From an uncultured Flavobacteriales bacterium (GTDB taxonomy: Bacteria; Bacteroidota; Bacteroidia; Flavobacteriales_D; Crocinitomicaceae), in NCBI GenBank assembly GCA_903879765.1, contig CAIRMS010000343.1:1-7835 (forward strand): DNA of 7,835 nt. The letters are read 5' to 3'. The notes beneath the pieces were generated by a model that was not told where the DNA came from, did no database searches, and saw only the letters and a list, made by a program, of their open reading frames with translations. A program made the translations under genes and the position numbers. Shown piece by piece: positions 1 through 5,397 of the stretch. Within the stretch, counting starts at the first letter, position 1. Each line of letters begins with the position of its first letter.

Positions 1-141
1 AGTGGACCACCAAACATTCGTAATAAATGACGTGAAGGTGCAGGAGGTGTTTATTTAATCCATGTGGAAGTACCGGGAGTAGGAGAGCGAGTAATTAAGT
101 TCTTCGGTGGTATGCGTCAAGTGGATTTACAAGGTATTTAA
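1..141 (+). CDS. C-terminal end of a FlgD-like/T9SS-associated surface protein (partial, frame broken)
   Basis: Only the last ~46 codons lie in the window. From base 31 to the TAA at 139-141 the frame reads smoothly and contains GGVYLIHVEVPGVGERV followed by a tail ending FFGGMRQVDLQGI. This resembles the final beta-strands of FlgD-Ig-like C-terminal domains in large exported Bacteroidota proteins (family impression from memory). Upstream of base 31 the same frame has an in-frame TGA at 28-30. The expected W-x-x-K-N-x-R-N ... V-x-V-A-G-G-V-Y pattern can be pieced together only by moving between frames: W-T-T-K at 3-14, N-I-R-N-K at 13-27, D-V-K-V at 29-40, A-G-G-V-Y from 40. The body of the protein is outside the window. 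The PorV/PorQ-like gene follows after 20 bases, suggesting co-transcription. The frame break could be a real mutation or base-calling errors; its function cannot be read from this fragment. Confidence 0.6.
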
Positions 142-161
142 TAAGCTTTTATTACAACAAG

Positions 162-1217
162 ATGAAAATGGATGTAAAAAAAATAGTACTAGGAATTTGT
201 ATCGGAAGTTCTTTCTTTTTAAAAGCAGGGAATGAAGACCGTGTTGGTTCTGCTGGGGCATCTCACTTATTAGTGAATCCTTGGTCGCGTAGTGCAGGTT
301 TTGCAGATGCAGGAATTGCCAATACGAATGGTTTGGAAGCAACCTTTACGAATATTGCCGGTTTGGCGTTCACGGAAAAGACCCAAATTAAGTTTAACTA
401 TTCAAATTGGATGGGAACAGCTTCAATTGGTTTTAACTCTGCTGGAATTGCTCAACGAATTTCAGACTCTGAAGTTTTTTCAATTAGTGTTCAGTCTATG
501 AATTTTGGAGATATTCCGATTACAACTGTTGCCAATCCTGAAGGGAATATCGGTTTTTTCTCACCGCGTGCAAATATCTTTAATGTAGGATATGCGAAAG
601 AATTTTCATCAAGTATTTATGGTGGGATTAACTTTAAAGTAGTGTCTGAGAGCATTTCTAACTTAAGATCAAATGGTATCGCCATAGATGCGGGTATTCG
701 TTATGTATCAGGTGAGCAAGATCAAATTAAATTTGGAATTACCTTGAAAAACATCGGGCCAGTGATGCGTTTTAGAGGTGATGGACTTGCGCAACAAGCG
801 TCATATGTTTCAAGTGGATTCATTGCTTCTCTTGAAGAACGTTCAGCTACGTATGAATTACCTTCTTTACTTGGAATTGGTGGTTCATATGATGTAATCT
901 TCAATGAAAGTAACAAGTTGGTCATTGCAGCAGCTTTCACTGCGAATTCTTTCATGAAAGATCAGTTCCGATTAGGTTTGGATTATGGTATTTCAAATGA
1001 GAATATGGCATTCAATTTCCGTGCTGGTTATTGTTATGAATCCGGAATTTTAAATGCTGAAAATCGTTCAAATGCATTAGTGGGTCCAACAGCTGGATTT
1101 TCAATCGATGCGTTAGTAGGAAAAAATAAAAGTGCCCTAGGATTTGAATACACTACTCGTTTTGCAGGTGTGTTCGGAATTATCCATACAGTAGGAGCAA
1201 CGATTAGTTTAAAATAA
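162..1217 (+). CDS. PorV/PorQ-family outer-membrane beta-barrel protein
   Basis: Predicted 351-residue outer-membrane protein. The N-terminus has a Lys-containing start and a hydrophobic stretch (residues ~8-20) that fits a Sec signal peptide, though the cleavage site near Ala22-Gly23 is not clear. The mature start, GSAGASHLLVNPWSRSAGFA followed by DAGIA and, near residue 60, E-A-T-F-T-N-I-A-G-L-A, is the hallmark of the PorV/PorQ family: a G-x-A-x-x-L-L-x-x-x-x-A/S-R motif, then G-x-A/E-A-x-x-x-N-x-A-G-L. The rest is alternating polar/hydrophobic strands ending with a short strand (G-A-T-I-S-L-K), as expected for a FadL-like barrel. PorV is the T9SS shuttle that carries cargo to the sortase; PorQ is part of the attachment complex. 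This divergent copy cannot be assigned to either. It lies 20 bases after a gene ending in a surface-protein-like tail, so a role in that protein's export or anchoring is plausible inference. The ATG at 162 is chosen because it gives the signal peptide. Confidence 0.8.
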   Translation: MKMDVKKIVLGICIGSSFFLKAGNEDRVGSAGASHLLVNPWSRSAGFADAGIANTNGLEATFTNIAGLAFTEKTQIKFNYSNWMGTASIGFNSAGIAQRISDSEVFSISVQSMNFGDIPITTVANPEGNIGFFSPRANIFNVGYAKEFSSSIYGGINFKVVSESISNLRSNGIAIDAGIRYVSGEQDQIKFGITLKNIGPVMRFRGDGLAQQASYVSSGFIASLEERSATYELPSLLGIGGSYDVIFNESNKLVIAAAFTANSFMKDQFRLGLDYGISNENMAFNFRAGYCYESGILNAENRSNALVGPTAGFSIDALVGKNKSALGFEYTTRFAGVFGIIHTVGATISLK

Positions 1218-1223
1218 TTTAGT

Positions 1224-1231
1224 TACTTTTG
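1224..1231 (+). promoter_or_regulatory. Bacteroidota-type -7 element (TAnnTTTG) upstream of greA
   Basis: TACTTTTG matches the Bacteroidota -7 consensus TAnnTTTG exactly and lies just after the stop of the PorV/PorQ-like gene, 54 bases before the greA ATG. A good -33 TTTG partner is not visible; TTAG at 1204-1207 is a weak candidate with 16-base spacing. If used, transcription would start at about 1236-1240, so the hairpin that follows would form at the extreme 5' end of the greA mRNA. An 8-base match with four fixed T/G positions can occur by chance in AT-rich DNA. Confidence 0.45.
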
Positions 1232-1232
1232 T

Positions 1233-1272
1233 AAACGTTCAAGAGAGTCCAATGGGCTCTCTTGTTGCGTTT
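1233..1272 (+). terminator. Strong hairpin between the PorV/PorQ-like gene and greA (terminator or 5' leader structure)
   Basis: CAAGAGAGTCC (1240-1250) pairs with GGGCTCTCTTG (1254-1264) over 11 base pairs, with one G-U wobble and a 3-base loop (AAT). An outer AAACG (1233-1237) / CGTTT (1268-1272) helix adds five pairs across a small internal loop of TT against TTG. It lies 16 bases after the stop of the PorV/PorQ-like gene, where an intrinsic terminator is expected. The following sequence is only moderately T-rich and lacks a clean T-run. Because only 21 bases separate the inner stem from the greA ATG, the greA transcript must either start before the hairpin or read through it. Confidence 0.7.
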
Positions 1273-1285
1273 AATACTTTATCAC

Positions 1286-1759
1286 ATGTCACAATTAAAT
1301 TACTATACTCCTGAAGGATTACAAAAACTAAAGGATGAACTTTATCATTTGAAAACCGTTCAGCGTCCTTCGATTTCTGAACAAATCGCTGAAGCAAGAG
1401 ATAAAGGAGATTTATCGGAAAACGCTGAGTATGATGCGGCAAAAGAAGCGCAAGGTATTCTTGAGATGAAAATCTCAAAAATGGAAACAATTATCTCCAA
1501 TGCTCGCTTAATCGATGAAACGCACATGGACAATAGCAAAGTGTTTATTCTATCCAAAGTTTTGATAAAAAATCAAACGAATGGAATGGAAATAGAGTAC
1601 ACACTTGTTGCCGAAAATGAGGCAGATATTAAATTGCGTAAGATTTCAATCGAATCTCCAATAGGGAAAGGACTTTTGGGCAAAAAGGTGGGGGAAATTG
1701 CAGAAATTCAAACTCCAGGTGGAATAATGAATTTTGAAGTTATTTCAATTTCACGTTAA
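1286..1759 (+). CDS. greA: Transcription elongation factor GreA
   Basis: 157 residues, the normal GreA length (E. coli about 158). GreA enters the RNA polymerase secondary channel and stimulates cleavage of backtracked RNA, restarting stalled complexes. The N-terminal coiled coil runs from about residue 8 to 75; its tip contains EARDKGDLSENAEYDAA, with Asp42 and Glu45 matching the acidic catalytic tip residues of the family. The C-terminal FKBP-like domain ends with the typical S-P-I-G-K-G-L-L-G-K ... T-P-G-G-I-M-N-F-E-V block. The ATG at 1286 is chosen because the protein then aligns end to end; a TTG at 1262 in the same frame would add eight residues from inside the hairpin stem and is unlikely. 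The stop TAA shares its last A with the ATG of the HIT gene (TAATG), indicating translational coupling. Confidence 0.96.
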   Translation: MSQLNYYTPEGLQKLKDELYHLKTVQRPSISEQIAEARDKGDLSENAEYDAAKEAQGILEMKISKMETIISNARLIDETHMDNSKVFILSKVLIKNQTNGMEIEYTLVAENEADIKLRKISIESPIGKGLLGKKVGEIAEIQTPGGIMNFEVISISR

Positions 1760-2148
1760 TGGCTTCCATTTTTACACGCATCGTTCAAGGGGAAATCCCT
1801 TGTTATAAAATAGCCGAAGATGAAAATTATCTGGCTTTTTTGGATGTGAATCCACTTGTAAAAGGCCATACCTTGGTTATTCCAAAAACAGAGAAAGATT
1901 ATATATTCGATTTAGAAGATGAATCTTTTGTTGGTTTACAATTATTCGCAAAAAAAGTTGCCATTCAATTAAAGAAGCATATCGTTTGTAAACGAATCGG
2001 TGTGGCGATTATTGGACTAGAAGTTCCTCATGCTCACATTCACTTGATCCCATTAAATCAAATGGATGATATGAATTTTAATCGCGAAAAATTAACGTTA
2101 AGTTCAGAGGAATTATCAAAAATAGCGGAAAAGTTAAAGTTGTCTTAA
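1759..2148 (+). CDS. HIT-family (HINT-like) nucleotide hydrolase/transferase
   Basis: 129-residue single-domain cytoplasmic protein. It starts with S-I-F-T-R-I-V-Q-G-E-I-P-C-Y, the standard HIT N-terminus, and continues with F-L-D-V-N-P and G-H-T-L-V-I-P-K, both typical. The histidine triad is VPHAHIHLIPL at residues 89-99 (His91, His93, His95); by analogy with HINT1 the middle His93 is the nucleophile that attacks the alpha-phosphate of nucleoside phosphoramidates or acyl-adenylates. Length is normal and the motif intact, so it should be active, but the physiological substrate of bacterial family members is generally unclear. The ATG overlaps the greA stop by one base, and a greA-HIT pairing is common in Flavobacteriales as I recall it. 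The next gene begins 9 bases after its stop. Confidence 0.93.
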   Translation: MASIFTRIVQGEIPCYKIAEDENYLAFLDVNPLVKGHTLVIPKTEKDYIFDLEDESFVGLQLFAKKVAIQLKKHIVCKRIGVAIIGLEVPHAHIHLIPLNQMDDMNFNREKLTLSSEELSKIAEKLKLS

Positions 2149-2157
2149 TACGCGACT

Positions 2158-3135
2158 ATGAGAAAATACATCGTATTTTTTGTTTTCATTCTAGCAAGCA
2201 CCGTTAACTGGTGTCAACCGATGCGTGTTTTGTTTATAGGAAACAGCTATACTCATTACAATAACATGCCGAAACTATTCAAAGATTTAGCGAACTCTAA
2301 GAATGTCAATGTCGATGTTCATATGAGTGCAAAGTCCAGTCATACGTTTCAAATGCATAGCGAACGAATGGATTTATATCAAGATATTCGCCGCGAAAAA
2401 TGGGATTATGTCGTTCTTCAAGGATTTAGTCGCGAGTTATCTACGGAAATAGCTACTATTGATAGTATGGTAGTTCCTTATGTGAAGAGAATTACAGATA
2501 GTATCTATCAGCGAAATCCCTGCGCAACCATTTTATTGTATGAAACCTGGGGATATGAACAGGGCTTTCCTGAGGATTCTATTAATTGGTCCTATCAAGT
2601 CATGAGCGACCACATTCATCAAGGTTATTTGTACTTGTCAAAGCTATTTGATTTACCGATTGTTCCAGTGGGAAAAGTTTGGGAAACAGTGAAGGAAAAT
2701 AATTTATCTATTCAATTGTATCAAGAAGATAAGCAACACCCATCGAAAGACGGGTCTTATTTAGCCGCTTGTAGCTTCTATGCTGCAATATTTAAACAAA
2801 ACCCTAATACTTCCTTTACAGATGGAATAAGTCCCGAAAAAGCAAAGTATATTCAAAACACCTCATTTACTATTGTTGATCAAAATATGACCCGTTATTT
2901 ATTGAATCGAAATATGGTCAATGTAAAATCTTCAAGTAAGGACGGTAAATTTAAAGTGGATTGTTCCGCGAATTTCCCAAAGGCAAAAAGCATTGTTTGG
3001 AATTTCGGGGATGGAAAAACATCTAACTTATTTCAAACACAGCATTATTACTCAAAAGTTGGAACGTATACGATTACAGTTACCATTCAAGATACTTGCG
3101 GAGAAAGAGTTCTAAAGAAAAAAGTGGTTTTCTAA
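2158..3135 (+). CDS. Secreted SGNH/DUF4886-like hydrolase with C-terminal PKD domain
   Basis: 325 residues. Residues 1-19 form a signal peptide (hydrophobic I5-A13); Cys19 follows Val-Asn-Trp, which is not a lipobox, so a soluble exported protein is likelier than a lipoprotein. The catalytic domain (~22-240) opens with M-R-V-L-F-I-G-N-S-Y-T, giving nucleophile Ser30 (SGNH block I). WDYVVLQGFS at 82-91 (Gln88) is the block III-like strand seen in DUF4886 members, and D191-K-Q-H194-P-S is the Asp-x-x-His of block V. Such enzymes are esterases, often deacetylating polysaccharides; the substrate here is unknown. Residues ~250-325 are a PKD/Ig-like domain with W-N-F-G-D-G at 281-286 and a Y-T-I-T-V-T-I strand. 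The protein ends directly after this domain, with no recognisable T9SS sorting tail. It lies 9 bases after the HIT gene and converges with the minus-strand operon, stop to stop, with one base between. Confidence 0.85.
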   Translation: MRKYIVFFVFILASTVNWCQPMRVLFIGNSYTHYNNMPKLFKDLANSKNVNVDVHMSAKSSHTFQMHSERMDLYQDIRREKWDYVVLQGFSRELSTEIATIDSMVVPYVKRITDSIYQRNPCATILLYETWGYEQGFPEDSINWSYQVMSDHIHQGYLYLSKLFDLPIVPVGKVWETVKENNLSIQLYQEDKQHPSKDGSYLAACSFYAAIFKQNPNTSFTDGISPEKAKYIQNTSFTIVDQNMTRYLLNRNMVNVKSSSKDGKFKVDCSANFPKAKSIVWNFGDGKTSNLFQTQHYYSKVGTYTITVTIQDTCGERVLKKKVVF

Positions 3136-3136
3136 G

Positions 3137-4255
3137 TTAATCGAATATATAGAAAAGTCGGTTGGTCAGTTTCTTTAGTGGGGTCAAAACAAAGCTTAAA
3201 CTAGCTCTTATTTGATCAAGAAAGTAAGCAAAAACGACAAACGTAAGTACGAAGATCAATGTATAAGGAACGATTTGATAGGCATTCAATCTTTCGTGAA
3301 AGTAATGGGTTAATCCTCTTCCTGTAAGACTACCGTAAAGTACAATCATGTGTATAATATAAATACTTAGTGTACTTTGACCTACCTTTAAAAAGAGGTT
3401 GGTTTTTTTGATTTTTAAAACATATGTTTCAAGTGCCAATAAAATAGACAATATCATAAAAACCATTCCTAATTTTTCAAATAACCAATCCATTCTGTAG
3501 ATCGGCGAGTCTTGAAATAGTGCAGCTTCACTAATGAATAGCAGACATTTCTTGATAAACAGGTACAAGAATAATCCAATCAAAAATCCACTTATCATGA
3601 AACTAGGTGTCTTCACCTTGTCTTTTGCATGATATAAAATAACTCCTATCATCGCACCAAACATTGTGTAACCCATATGCGGTGTTAAGGGGAACAAAGA
3701 ATGTTTTCCGTGAAAAATGTTTTGTAAAAATGCAGGTGCATTTTTAGGCCAGAATTCACCTTCTGGTAATAGTCCGAAGTATAAATAACTCGAGAAAAGT
3801 AGAATGCCGGCAATCGCATAGTATATCCATAACGGAATAACTTTAATCAATCGTGATATACCATAAATTGATATGATGGTCAAAATACCAACGCCGATAC
3901 ACTGCAGTACGTGAAATGCGTAGTACTGCAAGAGATATCCCCAAAAAAGAAGTTCTACCACCCGCTTAAGTCCTTTTCGCACGCGTAAATTCTTCCAAAA
4001 GGGCGTTTGATCATTTCCCAATAACAGATAAGTGAAAACAATTCCGGTAACTGTTAAAAACACGGGAGACGTAAATCCTCTAATAAACTTCCAATAGTAA
4101 TAGATAGAATTACCCTCATCTCTTAAATCGAGCGCCAAACTATCATGAACAAAATGACCTTCAAGCATTAGTAAGATAGCAATTGAACGGGCAATATCAA
4201 TAAAATAAAGACGTTGTTTGGAGGTGTTATTTTCCGTTGTAATGGCTTGACTCAT
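3137..4255 (-). CDS. Multi-pass membrane acetyltransferase-like protein, HGSNAT/DUF1624 family (copy 2)
   Basis: 372 residues with about ten hydrophobic segments; an inner-membrane protein. The family (heparan-alpha-glucosaminide N-acetyltransferase catalytic domain, DUF1624) moves acetyl groups from cytosolic acetyl-CoA across the membrane onto sugars. Supporting features: N-terminal FIDIARSIAILLMLEGHF with Asp20, Arg23 and His34; a second segment G-F-T-S-P-V-F-L-T-V-T-G (60-71); basic loop V-R-K-G-L-K-R (92-98); AFHVLQCIG (113-121); L-T-P-H-M-G-Y-T-M-F-G (190-200); and the C-terminal V-G-Q-S-T-L-S-I-Y-I-I-H (291-302). The upstream gene shares each of these blocks, so the two are tandem paralogues. 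ATG and the upstream TGA overlap (ATGA, 4252-4255), implying coupled translation. The bacterial substrate is not known; an envelope glycan is a reasonable guess. The more distant acyltransferase-3 family is the main alternative. It is the last gene of the leftward operon. Confidence 0.78.
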   Translation of the reverse strand: MSQAITTENNTSKQRLYFIDIARSIAILLMLEGHFVHDSLALDLRDEGNSIYYYWKFIRGFTSPVFLTVTGIVFTYLLLGNDQTPFWKNLRVRKGLKRVVELLFWGYLLQYYAFHVLQCIGVGILTIISIYGISRLIKVIPLWIYYAIAGILLFSSYLYFGLLPEGEFWPKNAPAFLQNIFHGKHSLFPLTPHMGYTMFGAMIGVILYHAKDKVKTPSFMISGFLIGLFLYLFIKKCLLFISEAALFQDSPIYRMDWLFEKLGMVFMILSILLALETYVLKIKKTNLFLKVGQSTLSIYIIHMIVLYGSLTGRGLTHYFHERLNAYQIVPYTLIFVLTFVVFAYFLDQIRASLSFVLTPLKKLTNRLFYIFD

Positions 4256-5397
4256 GATGTTAATTTCGTTCGAAAGTTACGAAAGAATGTGCTAATGTTC
4301 GGTAAATATTTTACCAGGAAAGCAAAAAATACAAGAAATACAATGGCGCCAATAAAAGCACTGAATCCAGATAACCTTGCTTGTAAAAGATCCCTTAAAC
4401 TATATCCAATAAATGCACCATATAATAAAATGGCGTGCGCAACATATACGAAGAAGGTATTTTGTCCCATTCCGATAAATAACGGATTCTTTGCGGTTTT
4501 CCACTCTGCTAGTGGAATAAACAAGGTGAAAAGAATAAACACAAATCCTAAACGATCAAAATACCATAAATTTTGAGGGTGTGTTGAATGTTGGAATTGA
4601 GGTGTATACCATGAAAGCAAAGTCAATATCCATCCTAAAGCAAAACTAATTAGAGCAAAGACCACAGTGAATTTCATTAAACGTCTTTTGTCCTCATGAA
4701 TGGAAAAGCGCGCAAGTAGGGAGCCTAAAGCACCTCCCATAAAGACAAATCCCATCCAGGGAAAAATGGAGAATTCTGTCTCTGGTCCTTGAATCATATT
4801 TTGAATCATCTCTGGAAAGTGTCTAGGTAAATAACCATCTATTGAACGAACAAAGAAAGTTCCTGTGAATAGGCTTATCCCAACAAACGCATAAAACCAA
4901 TAATGTGCGAACTTTAGTTTTAGTCCAATATAAGTCACGATAATAAAGGCTAGAATACTCAAGCCAATACACTGAAGGACATGAAATGTAAAGAAATGCG
5001 GGTTTACATTTCCTTGAAGATAATATGAAAGGTATTTAAAGTTAATTTGAATTAAATATCCGATGAGTAAAAGCATCAATCCCCGTTTTAGTCCTTTTTT
5101 GACACGGTTCAATTGCCAAAAATGCTTCGTTTCATTTTTTTTTAATTGCAAGTGCAATAAGAAACTAAAAACGGTCCCTGATATTGTGAAAAAAAGTGGA
5201 GCAGTTAATCCTCGCATGAAACCCCAAACATTAAAAAGAATGCTGCTTGAATGTCCATCTTTGAAAATTTCTGCCATGTAAAAGTCATAGTTGCTATAAC
5301 TCATGGAAATGAAATGCCCCTGTAACATCATACAAATCGCAATGCTTCTTCCGAAATCAATGAATTGAACCCTAGAATTTTGTTTGCTTTCCTCCAC
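4252..5397 (-). CDS. Multi-pass membrane acetyltransferase-like protein, HGSNAT/DUF1624 family (copy 1)
   Basis: 381 residues, about ten predicted membrane spans. It has the same landmarks as its downstream paralogue: FIDFGRSIAICMMLQGHF with Asp14, Arg17 and His28; G-L-T-A-P-L-F-F-T-I-S-G (63-74); V-K-K-G-L-K-R (99-105); TFHVLQCIG (137-145); I-F-P-W-M-G-F-V-F-M-G-G (211-222), closer to the family consensus than the other copy; and M-G-Q-N-T-F-F-V-Y-V-A-H (310-321). These support a transmembrane acetyl-transfer role on a periplasmic sugar substrate, which remains unidentified. The start is GTG at 5397, directly abutting the TAA of the OmpA-like gene (TAAGTG); there is no in-frame ATG before the conserved first helix, so GTG is the best start. 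The copies differ most in the loop after the first helix, which is longer here (residues 30-56), and in the large loop before the eighth span (263-278), hinting at different substrates. Confidence 0.78.
   Translation of the reverse strand: MEESKQNSRVQFIDFGRSIAICMMLQGHFISMSYSNYDFYMAEIFKDGHSSSILFNVWGFMRGLTAPLFFTISGTVFSFLLHLQLKKNETKHFWQLNRVKKGLKRGLMLLLIGYLIQINFKYLSYYLQGNVNPHFFTFHVLQCIGLSILAFIIVTYIGLKLKFAHYWFYAFVGISLFTGTFFVRSIDGYLPRHFPEMIQNMIQGPETEFSIFPWMGFVFMGGALGSLLARFSIHEDKRRLMKFTVVFALISFALGWILTLLSWYTPQFQHSTHPQNLWYFDRLGFVFILFTLFIPLAEWKTAKNPLFIGMGQNTFFVYVAHAILLYGAFIGYSLRDLLQARLSGFSAFIGAIVFLVFFAFLVKYLPNISTFFRNFRTKLTS

Noticed and set aside
28..30. In-frame TGA as a recoded codon (selenocysteine or altered genetic code)
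   Set aside because: TGA ends the gene at 4252-4254 in a classic ATGA overlap, the residues before 28 in this frame fit the family only in part, and fragments in other frames fit too, so frameshifts are the simpler explanation.
1262..1285. Upstream TTG start that would extend GreA by eight residues
   Set aside because: It lies within the 3' arm of the hairpin, the extra residues have no counterpart in GreA, and the ATG at 1286 gives the standard length.
3116..3133. Possible bidirectional terminator at the convergent junction (AGAAAA, loop AAGTGG, TTTTCT)
   Set aside because: Only six A-T-rich pairs, inside the coding end of the hydrolase gene, with no clean T-run; too weak to call.
4214..4576. 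Plus-strand open frame of 120 codons antisense to the two membrane genes
   Set aside because: It lies fully opposite two well-supported conserved genes, is rich in Lys/Asn/Pro with no recognisable domain, and looks like a shadow frame.
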